From contig CAUYUJ010015952.1 in assembly GCA_963575745.1 (NCBI GenBank), forward strand, positions 91,001 to 155,000: DNA of 64,000 nt. Direction: 5' to 3'. Shown here piece after piece: positions 1 through 10,915 of the stretch; position 1 is the stretch's first letter; the number at the start of each line of letters is the position of its first letter. The notes beneath the pieces are model-generated. The model ran no database searches, had not been told where the DNA came from, and saw only the letters and a list, made by a program, of their open reading frames with translations. The stretch is from Prorocentrum cordatum. Lineage: Eukaryota > Sar > Dinophyceae > Prorocentrales > Prorocentraceae. Made by a program: the position numbers and the translations under genes.

Positions 1-379
1 TCCTGGAGGAAAGAGGAAGGCAGAACGGCAGGGGGGACACGCAGGACACATGGGCGCGGCAGTGAGGGGGCGAAGGCGGGGAGGGGGATGGGGAACGAGC
101 AGGGGGCCGCACGCTGAGACTCAGGTGCGGGCAGCGGGCCCGAGAGATGAGGCCCCCGGGACGGCCCGCGAGGCCCCCGGGACGGCCCCAGAGGCCTCCA
201 GCGCGGCCCAGGACGGCGCATTCCTGCGGGAACGGGTGCCCCCCCCCCCCCCCCAGCAGGGGGCGCACCCCTGGGGCACGTCGTGGGCTCCAGGCGCGGG
301 GCCGAGCGTGCGAAGGCTTCCACCCGCGCCGGCTCGGGGGCGTGCCCCTGAGCCCAAGCCTGCCCCCCTCCGTAAGTCC
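1..379. other. GC-rich segment without assignable gene
   Basis: Open frames exist on both strands, as expected from high GC, but none shows a recognisable motif or a preferred frame. There is a short local duplication of a CCCCCGGGACGGCCC word near 155-190 and a poly-C run at 240-255. Confidence 0.5.
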
Positions 380-546
380 GGCGATCGCAGACATTCAGGG
401 GGCGTGGATGAGCGACGGGTCCCGTTTCCATGGGGCACCGCAGATTTCCGCCGCCGAGCGGGGCGGCACCGGCCGCACTTTGGGGAGGGCACCTCCCCCG
501 ATCCGTGTGGCGACCGCGCGCCGAATCCGTGGATCGCTACTCCGTG
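380..546 (+). repeat. Dispersed hairpin repeat, copy A
   Basis: This block matches 10916-11094 closely over its whole length, including an identical core around CGAGCGGGGCGGCACCGGCC and the words GGGCGTGGAT, TAGCGACGGGT or its variant, and GGATCGCTACTCC. In this copy the inverted repeat near the right end is damaged: the left arm has lost bases relative to copy B. It looks like an older non-autonomous mobile sequence. No coding frame is conserved between the copies. Confidence 0.8.
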
Positions 547-720
547 TCTGGGCGTCCCCGTCGTAGGGTGCGTTTCCGTGGGGGGAGGGGGGGGGGCGCT
601 GGCCGTGTCGGTTTCGCCCTCGCGCGCGGCGCGAGGCCTCGCGCGTGCCTGCGCCTCCCTCCCGCTCGGACAAGGGCGTCGGGCGTCGGCCGCCCATCCG
701 AAGCGGATGCGGTAGGCACG

Positions 721-939
721 GTAAGGGGGCAAAAAAGTGGAACCCCCTCGTAGTCGGTTCCGTATTCGTCCCCCCCCCCTTCCCCCCGTTTCAAAGTTGG
801 GCTCCGGCGTGGTGGGGGCCCCGGGGGGTTCATTTTTTGGGTCCTTTCAAGCCTGCGCTCTTGAACGTCTGGGAACAACCTTGAATGTGGCGGGAGGGGG
901 GGGAGCAGAGTCAAAGGTTCCACTTTTTTGTCCATCTAC
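721..939. mobile_element. Candidate small element with inverted termini
   Basis: The left edge reads GTAAGGGGGCAAAAAAGTGG and continues AACC. The right edge read on the other strand is GTAGATGGACAAAAAAGTGG, also continuing AACC, so about 20 of 24 bases form a terminal inverted repeat. The flanks GGCACG and GGCAGG could be a decayed 6-bp target duplication. The interior is GC-rich and non-coding. No second copy was found in the window, so mobility is inferred from structure only. Confidence 0.45.
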
Positions 940-987
940 GGCAGGAGGTGCAAGCAGATGGGAAGGGTCAGGGGAGAAAAGCCGCCA

Positions 988-1134
988 GGACCGGACAAGT
1001 AGCGTCTACTGAAGGGCCTTGGGCGTTTACGAAACAGCCCTGCCCTGTTCGGTTCCTTCAGTGGTGGCGTTTAGTAAACAGCCTCGCTTATCGGGGTGGT
1101 TATTATGAGGGTGTTTTTTTTGCCCTCTAAAAGG
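988..1134 (+). repeat. GTTTACTAAAC repeat, copy A
   Basis: The block aligns end to end with 46534-46680. Both begin GGACCGGACAA, carry two or three copies of a word like GCGTTTACTAAAC separated by about 30-60 bases, include CAGCCCT and TCGGGGTG, and end near a poly-T run followed by CCTCTA. The first copies of the word here are mutated (GCGTCTACTGAAG, GCGTTTACGAAAC). There are no clear inverted termini, so the class is unknown. Confidence 0.75.
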
Positions 1135-1226
1135 GGTAGGTGGTGCTGGGGATGGAGGAGGTGGTGGAGGAGGAGGGACCAGATGGCCATACCCTGGCCC
1201 CCGAAGGTACCAGGAGGCGCCCAGTG

Positions 1227-1331
1227 TTAAGTCGGGCGTGTGCCTCTACAGAGGGGACGATCTTTTGACTATCTGTTTTTTGGGTAAAAAAACGCCCACA
1301 ATCCGCCTGTAGGGGGGCATGCCCGACCCAA
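1227..1331 (+). mobile_element. TTARGTCGGGC element, copy 1 (short form)
   Basis: A 105-bp element with terminal inverted repeats: the left end begins TTAAGTCGGGCGTG and the right end, on the other strand, TTGGGTCGGGCATG, both leading to a CTACAG core. It is flanked by an exact 8-bp direct repeat, GCCCAGTG, at 1219-1226 and 1332-1339. The interior word GGGGACGATCTTTTGACTAT is shared with the 157-bp copy at 10732, so this looks like an internal deletion form. No coding capacity, hence non-autonomous. Confidence 0.88.
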
Positions 1332-1339
1332 GCCCAGTG

Positions 1340-2110
1340 GCACCAGGAGGCCCCTGGAAGGCCGAAGCGGGTTCAACAACGTTTCAGTTCCTCCTGGGAA
1401 GGTCCGGACTGAAAACCTCCTTCCTCGATCTTCGAGGGCCGAGGGCAAGGCCTAGCAGGGCAAGCAGGCGGTGATGACTTTGACGAGGCCAGGAGGCGGG
1501 GGGGGGGTGAGAGGAGCGCGCGCTTCTCTCGCAGGAGGCCGACGACACCCCGGAGGGTTTCAACGCCTGCAACCCGGACTGCCGCGCAGAGCGGGGCTCA
1601 GGCATTGCGCAATGAGGGGCGATACATAGGGAGGTGAAGAAAGGTGTACACATGGTTCATTTGTAAGTATTCGGAAGTTCTTTGACTTTTTAGAGGGCCA
1701 AGATCCTTTCATTTCCAATTGTTCTATCCTGGGCCTCTTCCTGGCCACTAGGGGGCCAGGAACAATTAGAAACGAGCACAATTAGAAACGAGCACGATTA
1801 GATATGAACGACGTGTACCTTTTGTGCACCTTCGGGGCCCTAGGGGCCCCCGTGGGGCCTAAAAGGGGCATGCTTCTTCGCCGCGCGCTTTTTCCGCCCC
1901 CCCCAATAAGCAGCGCCGAAGGGGCGGGGGGGGAAGGGAAAAGGGGAGCACGCACGGCCGGGGGAACCAGCGGCGGGAGCTGCAGCGCGCGCGCGCCTGA
2001 GCTTCCCGCGGCGCGCCGCCTCGCCTCCAGCCCCTCCTGGTCTCCTTGGGGATCAAGCCCTGGGCTGGCGCTGCCGCGAAGCGCTGGGCCTTCGAGCCCA
2101 GGCGTCCTAG
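1340..2110. other. Non-coding or unassigned segment
   Basis: Short frames on both strands lack motifs. The block at 1770-1800 has a small repeat of AATTAGAAACGAGCAC. From 1800 the sequence is GC-rich and leads into the GAT array. No gene can be supported. Confidence 0.4.
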
Positions 2111-2117
2111 GCTGCTG

Positions 2118-2554
2118 CTGCTGATAATGATGCTGATGCTGATGCTGATATGATGCGTCGATGATGATGATGATGCTGATGCTGATGCTGATAATAATGA
2201 TGAGGATGATGATGGTGGTGATGATGATAATGATGAGTATGATGGTGCGTATGATGATGATGATGTTGATGTTGACCATGCTGATGCTGATGATGATGAT
2301 GATGATGATGCGTCGATGATGGTGATAAGGATGATGATGATGACGTCGATGATGATGACGACGATGATGATAATCATAATGCTGATGCTGACGAAGACGA
2401 TGATGATGACGACGATAATGACGATATGATGCGTCGATGATGATTCTGATGATGATGATGAGGAGGAGGGTGCGCATGATGATCATGATGATGACCATGA
2501 TGATGATGATGATGACGATGATGATGGTGATGATGATGACGATGACGATGGTGC

Positions 2555-2588
<34 letters not shown>

Positions 2589-3560
2589 CTGAGGATGATG
2601 ATGATGACGTCGATGATGATGATGATGATGAGGATGATGATGATGATGATGATGATGACGCTGATGATAGTTATGATGCTGATGCTGCTGCCGATGACGA
2701 CGATAACGATGCTGATGCTGATGATGATGAGGACGTTGCTGGAAAGCTGGGAATGAGACGGTGATGGTGATGCTGATGTTGCTGTTGATGATGATGATGA
2801 TGATGCTGATTATGAGTATGATGATGATGATAATGATGTTGTTGATTCTGCTGATGAGGATGCTGTTGCTGCTGCTGGTGATGATGTTACTGATGATCAT
2901 GATCATGATTATGATGATGGTGATTCGGACGGTAGCGGTGTTGCTGATGGTCGGTGTGTTGATGATGCTGCTAATGACGATGATACTGATGAGTATACTG
3001 ATGATGACGAAGGTGATGCTGATGAGGATGATGCTGAGAATGACGACGGCAACGTCAATGATGATGGCGATGATGCTGCTGCTGCTGATGATGATGATGA
3101 CGATGCTGATGATGATTATGATGCTGATGATGCTGGTGATGGTGATGATGGTGATGATGACGATGATGATGGTGATGGTGATGATGGTGATGATGATGAC
3201 TGTGATGACTACGACGATGACTATGATGATGATGCTGATGATGGCGATGGTGATGGTGATGGTGATGCTGGTGATGATCATGATGATAATGATGGGGGCG
3301 GTGGTGGTGATGTTGATGATGAAGTTGATGATGATGACGATGCTGATGATGATGGTGATGATGATGAGGAGGATCAGGATGATGATGCTGATGATGATAA
3401 TGAGGAGGAGGAGGAGGATGAGGAGGGGAGCGATGCGAGTGTTGGTGTTTGTGGTGGAGATGATGATCAGACTGAGGACGCCGCTCAGAATGAGGTCGAG
3501 GCTGATTGCGACAATGACGCTTGTCATGACAGTGGTGGTGGTGGTAGTAGTAAACATGAT
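2118..3560. repeat. Long degenerate GAT microsatellite array
   Basis: About 1.4 kb of (GAT)n with many GCT, GGT, GAC and TAT variants. Every long frame across it is homopolymeric (poly-Met, poly-Ile, His-rich or Asp-rich), the signature of translated simple sequence. It is interrupted by a GC-richer part near 2740-2760 and decays to the right of 3420 into GAG and GTG units. Confidence 0.95.
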
Positions 3561-4020
3561 GGTTGTGGTGATTGTGTTCGCTAGTATGAACGGATTTCAC
3601 TCGTGCTATCTACTGCGCTCCATTGCAGCAGCCATAGTTCAAGCGAGATGATTCTCACATGATTCAACACCATGTGCCGAGAGTAACTCTAGGTGTTCTT
3701 CTCGGGCCACCTCTTCTATGATGTACACACGTCAGAGTGATCACCGCGTGTTTGAGGGTGCATGCGAGCGAAACTGGATCTGGTTTTCTTTGGACTTGGG
3801 CATGGCCATGAGCGGACTTCAGATCTAGAGCTTGCTGGGGGCCTGGAGGACTGGTTGGTGCTGTCACCCCTGACCTTTCCCCTTCGTCCACCCTCCCTCC
3901 ACCCTGGCCGTCTTGGATCGCCCGCAGCTTGTTGCAGCCTGCAAATCGCCTGGCGGATCCTGTGGTCTGCGAGCTGGCGGGCCGCGGCGCGGTCACGATG
4001 GGGTGCGTCTCGCGGCGCAC
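3561..4020. other. Unassigned segment
   Basis: Mixed-composition sequence between the GAT array and a coding-like remnant. Frames are short or of shadow type. No repeat or motif was recognised. Confidence 0.35.
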
Positions 4021-4035
4021 CCGTGAGGGGCCATC

Positions 4036-4586
4036 CCCTCGGCCGAGGAGTACGATCTCGCCCTGTACCAGGACGGCGGGATGATCCTCGAGGCTTTCGC
4101 CACCACCATCCAGGGTCACCATCCCGTGCGCCTGGTCCGCATGACGTGGCTCATCCAGCAGCAGTGTTCTGTGCTCCCGAGGCGGCAGGAACTGCCCGAG
4201 GAGGCATTCATCTTCGCGCCGTGTGGGAGGAAAGCGCCAGCACCATCCCCGCCAGCGGGGTTCCCGACGCCCTCCCCTGGGATGGCAGGCGGGCCGCCCT
4301 GGTCAATGTCGTCGCCTGGCTCTCACAAGCCAGGGGCAAGAGAAAGGCAGACAACCTGGCGCTGGCATGGCAGCTCCTCCTAGGATCCCGGGCGGTCCTC
4401 CGGGAAAATGACCCGTCCAGATACAATGTGCCAGTCCAGGCATCCTTCTTGCAGGCCTGGGCACACGCGACCTGGATTCTCCGTCGCTGTCCTGGCTCCG
4501 CCTCCCTATCCCTCCGCCAGCACGCGACCTGGCGGCCAGCCAGCGGGGTCTCACCCCGGGCGTGGAGGCAGCAGGCGCTCCTAAGG
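4036..4586 (+). pseudogene. Decayed coding remnant of unknown family
   Basis: Two adjoining frames have protein-like composition. The first, about 4036-4225, includes SAEEYDLALYQDGG, HPVRLVRMTWLIQQQC and ELPEEAFIFAP. The second, about 4225-4520 in another frame, includes WDGRRAALVNVVAWLSQARG, KADNLALAWQLLLGS and NDPSRYNVPVQASFLQAWA. A frameshift near 4215-4240 would join them. The transposon at 4587 lies just downstream. I do not recognise the family. It may be retroelement-derived or an eroded exon. Confidence 0.4.
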
Positions 4587-4748
4587 TTAGGTCGGGCGTG
4601 CCCCCCTACAGGCGGATTTTGGACGAGGAATTACACATACTCGAAACATATTCCCAACATATTAAACAATGGTCAAGAAATCGTCCCCATAGTATTTGTT
4701 GACGTTATTTTTGAATATGCCTCCTGTAGAGGGACAGGCCCGACTTAA
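4587..4748 (-). mobile_element. TTARGTCGGGC element, copy 2
   Basis: A 162-bp element. The left end begins TTAGGTCGGGCGTGCCC and the right end, on the other strand, TTAAGTCGGGCCTGTCCC. Exact 8-bp target duplications, TCCTAAGG, sit at 4579-4586 and 4749-4756. The end with AGGAGG and ATTCAAA words is on the right here but on the left in copies 1 and 3, so this copy is inverted relative to them. The centre is AT-rich and non-coding. Confidence 0.92.
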
Positions 4749-4918
4749 TCCTAAGGCGGCAGCCTCAGACATGGCAGTGCACTAGCAGGCGGCAGACGGT
4801 GCTGCCGTGGGCTGTGAGCGCCAGCTCACGGGGCGGTCGGGCGCCGACCCTCCAGCGGGCCTGGCGCAGCAAGTCAGGTCCGTTTACCCGGCGCAGTCCT
4901 GCGAGCGGGGAAGCGCGA

Positions 4919-5010
4919 AGCAGGAAGAGGAGGACGAGGAGAAGGAGGAGGAGGAGGACGAGGAGGAGGAGGAGGAGGACGAGGAGGAGGAGGACGAGGA
5001 GAAGGAGTAA

Positions 5011-5059
<49 letters not shown>

Positions 5060-5176
5060 GTGGTGATGATGAGGATGGTGGTGATGATGATGATGATGAT
5101 GCTGCTGCTGATGATGATGACGATGATGATGATGCTGATGCTGATGCTGATGCTGATGCTGATGCTGATGCTGATA

Positions 5177-5218
<42 letters not shown>

Positions 5219-5258
5219 GTGATGGTGGTGGTGATGATGATGATGATGATGATGATTG

Positions 5259-5296
<38 letters not shown>

Positions 5297-5354
5297 CTGA
5301 TGATGATACTGATGCTGGCGATGATGCTGATGCTGATGATGCTGATGCTGATGC

Positions 5355-5389
<35 letters not shown>

Positions 5390-5426
5390 GTGATGGTGGT
5401 GGTGATGATGCTGATGATGATGATTG

Positions 5427-5466
<40 letters not shown>

Positions 5467-5591
5467 ACTGATGCTGATGCTGATGCTGATGCTGATGCTG
5501 ATGCTGATGCTCATGCTGATGATGATGGTGATGGTGATGGTGATGGTGGTGGTGATGATGATGATGATGGTGGTGATGATGAGGATGGTGG

Positions 5592-5662
<71 letters not shown>

Positions 5663-5699
5663 GAGGAGGAGGAGGTGGAGGAGGAGGCGAAGGCCCCGC
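4919..5699. repeat. GAG then GAT microsatellite with higher-order pattern
   Basis: A (GAG)n block at 4919-5010 runs into (GAT)n to about 5660, followed by a short GGA block. Within the GAT part three cycles of a GCTGAT-rich block then a GGTGATGGTGGTGGTGAT block recur, near 5131/5216, 5296/5389 and 5466/5527. A GGTGGTGATGATGAGGATGG word appears at both edges (about 5057 and 5565). Open frames here are poly-Met, poly-His or poly-Ile artefacts. Confidence 0.95.
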
Positions 5700-7860
5700 T
5701 CTTGGAAAGGAGAATCCCGCGCCAGGGGCCCAGCCCAACCCCAGGTAGGGCGCCATCCGCCACCAGCAGCGCTGGCGGCGAGGGCAGAGACCGCGTCGCC
5801 CCCTCCCCCGCCGAGGGGCCCAGCAACGAGTTGGGCGGTGCGACCGCGCCCTTGGCGCGGTCCTGGCTCGGCTCTTCCCTCGCGGCACCTCCTCAAGCTT
5901 TTGTCGCAACATGCAATGCCTCGACAAGACGGGGGGGGGCCCGCCTCGCCTTCGGGACAGCCCCACCCCGGTCTGGACCGACGGCGGGGGTGACAGCGAG
6001 GGTGGGGGACAGGTGTGCCCACCCGACCTCCGCGGCGATGAAAGAGGGGGGCGATGCGGCTGCAGGCGGCAAGCCGGACAACCGGGTGGCCACGCTGGCG
6101 GCCACCGAGGAGCGCCGCCGCGGGTCATGCCCCGCCGTCGGACCAAGCGTTTCGCACCGGCACAGCGGAGTCGCCCCCGACGTGCGCGAGGGCGCGCCCC
6201 CTGCACGTTGGCACGTGCAGCCTGACGAGACCGGCAGGAGTCTCTGGCCTGAAGTCCCGCCTGGCTCAGTGACAGGGCCAGTGGGGGAGGTCGGTGCAGG
6301 GCAACTTCTTTGCGCTAGAGTAGGGCACGGCTGGGTCACGGTCTGGGACGGCGCAGGCTCCGCGTACCTGGCCTGGGTCAACCACGGTGGCCGCCCTCCC
6401 GCCAGCGCAGCCGTCGACGGCGCCGCGGCCGAGAGCGCCACCTGGAGAGACAACAGGGGGCTGCAGACGGAACGCCTCATGGCGCCCCGGCCTGGCGAGC
6501 CGAGCGCACCAGCGGCGCCGCTGGCTCGTCCAGCTGGTCAGCACGGGGGGTCCGGTGCGGAGAAACGACGTCCAAAGCTCCGTGGGGCGGAGCACCATGG
6601 GGTCTATAGGAGAGCCCAGAATGCAGTGCAAGCTCGGCGTCGGGCCTGAACCTAGCCAGACCACGGCGCAGAGCTCGGACCCAGCATGGGGGGTCGGTTC
6701 ACTACAGGCTCTCCTGCCGAAGCCCTACATGCCGCCACGTTGGTCCTGGGCAGGGTGTGCTGTCCGGCGGAAGGGGACGTGGAGGAGAGAAGCAGGCAGA
6801 CGACGACGAACGCCCAGGCGAGAGGCCAGTGCCGGCGGGGCGGGCCGGGCCAGGCGGAGACAGCAAGCAGGGAGCAGGAGGAAAGGAAAGGGAATTAAGG
6901 AAGCAACGAGCAGAAGGGGAGGGAGGAGGAGGACAAGGAGGAGGGGAGGAGAAACAACCGCCAGCAGGCAGGCAGGTCCAGGAGCAGCGGAGAAGGACAC
7001 TCAACCGGCGCGCGGGGAGACGCGCCTTCCTGGAGTGGCGCCATCCCCGCACCGAGCCCCCTGGGTTAGGGGAACCGACCCCGCGCGCCACCGATGTGGC
7101 TGGCACGGCCCGCGCGACAGCCTTTACCGCGTGCCCCAGCGCGATCCCAACCGGGGGCAACCGTGGGGTCGGAGAACGGCCGCCTGGTCAGAGGTCATCA
7201 GCCGTTTCAAGGGCACCTGCGGGGCGATGTTTGTGGAAGGGTGGAGCCGTGCCTGCGACGAGCGAGGCGGCAAGGCGAGGGGGAAGTGGTGCTTCAACCC
7301 CTGACGGCAGTGCGAATTTCTGCTGACAGCTCCTGGCTGGCCTACACTGTAATCCTATCACGACACACGGGCCGACCCGGATAACGTGTGGCGCCAGCAG
7401 CAGGAGCGGCAGATGCACGCAGGCGGGCGGAAGAGCCAAGGAGGAAAGCGCGCTGGCGACGCCTCGTGGTCCTCTGGGGACCAGTCTCGTCTGCGAGGAA
7501 GTCAGCCCCAACCGAGGCCGCCTTGAAGGCACCCTGCCCCAGCGTGCGCGGCCTCAGGATGTGCAGGGCGGGCCCTCTCGTGGCCGTCGCGGGCGCTCGG
7601 CCAGCCGCGTGTCGCGCAATGCCGGGCTCGGCCCTGACTGCGTCCTGCGCTGAGGATTTACTTGGCTCCGACCTCCCTAGGTGCCTGCCCCCCCGCGCGG
7701 GCGCCCCCAGGGTCGCGCTACCAGCGCCCGCGGCGGTGCCGTGCTGGGCGTCTGCCTCCCAGGGTGGGCACCCACTTCGACTGGGCAGTGCGCCGATAGG
7801 GCGCTCTTGGTGTGTGTGCGCGCCGGCCCCCGTGGTGAGTCGCCCGCCATCCTCCCGCAG
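5700..7860. other. GC-rich segment with ambiguous open frames
   Basis: A frame on + runs to 6649 but is an extension of translated GAT repeat, and the opposite strand is equally open at 5893-6480. Around 7090-7304 on + a stretch containing AWSEVISRFKGTCGAMFVEG and WCFNP before a stop looks protein-like, possibly the end of an eroded gene. A purine-rich tract lies at 6780-6960. No family was recognised and no gene call is justified. Confidence 0.35.
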
Positions 7861-8122
7861 GACGGCTTTCAGGACCGGCGCGCCGCTCGAGATCGTTCAG
7901 CCCGACGCCCTGGAGACTGAGGCGGACGGGGTCAGCAGGAGCAGGCGCCGTCGCGAGGGCGTCGAGGCGATGGAGAGGCACAACGATTATCAGACGCTGT
8001 TGTCCCCAGGGGCAGCGCCCCCGAGCACGCCTGGCCCAGGCGACCGCAGCCTCTCCAAGCGCGCCTGGGAGAAGGGGATGCAGGAGTGGCGGTGTCAGCT
8101 CGCGCGTGCCCTTGAGCAGCAA
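7861..8122 (+). CDS. Candidate exon, unknown protein
   Basis: The stretch begins after a pyrimidine-rich acceptor-like CCTCCCGCAG and ends at CAAG followed by GTCAGC, a possible donor. The frame gives about 87 residues of mixed, hydrophilic composition, with words such as EIVQPDALETEADGV, EAMERHNDYQTLL and LSKRAWEKGMQEWRCQLA, unlike the repetitive frames around it. No domain was recognised and no partner exon could be joined with confidence. It could equally be a retroelement fragment. Confidence 0.35.
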
Positions 8123-10723
8123 GGTCAGCTCTGTTTGAGCTCGGCGCAGCTCGTTCTAGCGCTTCGTAGCGGGTATCAATTAAGTTCGGCGGTTTTCCAC
8201 CGCTTTCGCAGGCAGGGGTTCAGCGCGCTGTCGGTGAATTCGCCGCCACAGGAGTTCAGCACCACAGGAAAAATCATCGCTGTCGTCGTATATCCTCGTG
8301 CGACGTCAGGGATATTATTGCGCCGAGGTATTCGTGTCTGCGCGGGGGGATGGGAAATAAGTACGTGTTGACACCGGTTCATGAAATCCCCCCCCCTCCC
8401 CGTGCCAATTGCGTGACTGTGCGCCGATCAGGTGCCTCCTCCCGCGTGCTGCCCCCCCGAGGTGGCACGTCCTCAACCCCACTCCCTGTGTTATGACCTG
8501 GCTGGAGCGTCCACCCCCCAATGTGGATTCTCTCGTTCGCTCCCTGGCTGGCGGGTCCACCCCCTGAGGTGGGTGCTCCCCGCAGAAGTATGTGCGCCGA
8601 TCTGGTGCTGCTGTGCAGGTGACGTGCTGGAGGTGCCTGGGTGGCGCTCACGGGCAGCTGCCGGGGCGACGTCCCGTTCGCGCAGGTGTCAGTCAGCCGT
8701 GGTGCGCGCCTGGTGCTGCCCCTCGCGCTGCCCCCCCCGGCTGCGCGATGGGCAGGCAGCCTTCCCCCCCGCACTTGCCGGGCCGCCTGCCCCGCTGCCC
8801 TTGCACTTAGGCGCCCCTGCCTGGCCAGCCCTGTGGCCAGGCGCCCCTGCTCCGCCCAGCAGTTATGATGCGTGCGCCGGCCAGGCCCGTGGCTCCTCCC
8901 CTTCCCCTTGCTCCGCCGCCCACCGCCGCCTGGGCGAACCCTGGCGTTGGCGGGTGGCTTCTCGCTTTGCCGTGCCAACCTAGCAATTCAGTTCAGTTGC
9001 TCAGCAGCTCAGCAGCACGTGCGTTCATCATGACCGCATTTTATTGCGGCGCACTGTTTGCAGCACCGTCACCCCCACGGGCGCTCAGGCCGTGTCTGCA
9101 TCCTGTTGGCGTCGTACTTCTGCAGCAGAGCCCGACGCTTACGGCTTCGTGATGGACACTACTTGCATGCCCCCACTCTCTCAGCTGTGGGCTCGCGTGC
9201 AGCTCCTCCCTCCGACGTGTTGGTTCGACTTGCTCTACGCTTTCAGCGCCTGCAGCCTTGGCTTCAGCCCCAGGGTGTGATCGCGATGCCGCTCCGCGCC
9301 CATCGCCAGGTTGCCCCAGGCTGGCCGCTCCAGCCGCTCTTGCTGGAATTTTTTCCGCGGTGAGTGCCCCGCTTCCCCCGCGTGCTTTCTGCGGTCGCCT
9401 AGTTAGTACGCCACGCGCCCTGGGCTATTTGAGCGCTGCAGCGCTGCGACGTAAAAAGTGGGAGGGCGACCGTGGTGGCAAGGACAATGTATTGCAGATG
9501 GTCACCGTCTCTTTCTGCTGGGGCACGCGCGAACATCCCGCCTCTGTGATGCGGCCAAGCGCCGAACGCTGCCGAGAGGCATTTTCGCTGGCGCAAGTTG
9601 TGAGGTGTCGGGGCATGCGTGCGAGTGGGTCATCCCAAATCTGCTCCTCCGACCATCTGGCTTTGGCCGCAACGGATATCCACCACCACTTCCTCATTCT
9701 CGAATCTCCGCTTCCTTTTCCTCCCCCCTCCCCTTCCCCTCCTCCTTTTTCCATCCGTTCCATTTCCCGTCTTTCCCCTCGCCACCTCACCCCGTCTCCC
9801 TCCCACTTCGGGCAGTTGGTGCGCGCCCCTGACCCGCCGAGGACGACCCCACCCTCGGCGTGTCCCTCCCGAGCTTCGCCGCCTGGTCCGGCGCGGCGTT
9901 CGTGGCGTTCGTGGTGCTGTACGGCATGGGCTGGCCCCACGCCCAGCATGGATTCCTTCTTCTCCTTGCCCCCCTTGCCCCCTTTACTTTCGTCTCTCCA
10001 CTCCTCACTGTCTCCCTCTCTCTCTCCCCCCCGCCTTTCCTCCTCCTGTCCTCCCCTGTCTCCTCCCATGCGTTTCTCGCTCCCCCTCCCCTCTGCCCTC
10101 CTCCCTTTTCCTCCTCGCCTGCGCGACTTGTCGTTGCAGAGTCCAGTCTCATGTTCGATGCTGTCAGCGTTCAGACAGGGGGTACGGCTGCAGTGTGTTA
10201 GGTTGAGTTTGATCCTTGCAGTGAGAGTTGCAGCTATATGTAAAGACATACCTTGATAAAGGGCAGGGGGCTCTGAATCTGCCCGCCCTCCCCCCCTACA
10301 TGCGGGTGCCAGCCCCGATTCGCCTCCCGAATGGCCCCGACCTTTCTGCTGCTTTTGGCGCGTCGGGCGCCATCGGCAAGTCGCGATCTGAGCGCCTGTG
10401 GAGTTCATCATCGAAGTGCCCTCGACATCTAGAGCGGCTGATCTGAATGACATGGTGCATCTGCAGGTGCGTCTCGGCTGGATCAGGCATCGGTTCGAAT
10501 TCAGTGCTCTGAGGATTTGGCAGTGGTGTGGCGGGTAGTCCTGAGGCAAGAAGGTCGAACATTGTCCCTCCGTGTATCCGTCGCGGCAGTTACGTTGAAG
10601 TGTAGGCCTGGCTGCTAAAACGTTACATGGCCCTGCCTTGCTGGATGGGGCAAGTCGCCTTGGAGCTGTCCTTTCCCAACTGGCTGAGCCCTTGGCAAGA
10701 CTTGAGCGCTTCGGGTTGCTTCA
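8123..10723. other. GC- and CT-rich segment without assignable gene
   Basis: Frames are open on both strands but carry no motif. Two diverged copies of a 45-bp unit with GTCCACCCCC lie at about 8502 and 8547. A CT-rich region at 9700-10130 makes one strand look basic or Ser/Pro-rich in translation. No RNA gene or transposon boundary was found. Confidence 0.4.
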
Positions 10724-10731
10724 GGTCAGTC

Positions 10732-10888
10732 TTAAATTGGGCACGTCCCTCTCAAGGAGGAATATTCAAAAATAGTAAAAAATTATTATGGGGACGATCT
10801 TTCGACTATTTTTGAACACCTTCGAGTATTCTTTGACTTTTTCCTTTTTCGTCGAAAATCCGCCTGTAGGGGGACACGCCCGACCTAA
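10732..10888 (+). mobile_element. TTARGTCGGGC element, copy 3 (full length)
   Basis: A 157-bp element with imperfect terminal inverted repeats of about 30 bp: left TTAAATTGGGCACGTCCCTC, right (other strand) TTAGGTCGGGCGTGTCCCCC. Exact 8-bp target duplications, GGTCAGTC, sit at 10724-10731 and 10889-10896. The inner left part has AGGAGGAATATTCAAAAATA, also found at 62450 and 62770. AT-rich and non-coding; it would need a transposase supplied elsewhere. Confidence 0.92.
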
Positions 10889-10915
10889 GGTCAGTCACTG
10901 GGCATTCGAAACTCA

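Noticed and set aside
2556-3651. Long frames of poly-Met, poly-Ile and poly-His
   Set aside because: They are translations of the GAT array in different frames, and the opposite strand is open too.
10480-10500. GGTTCGAATTC as a possible tRNA T-loop
   Set aside because: The flanking bases do not form a T-stem, and no acceptor stem or anticodon arm is found at the right distance.
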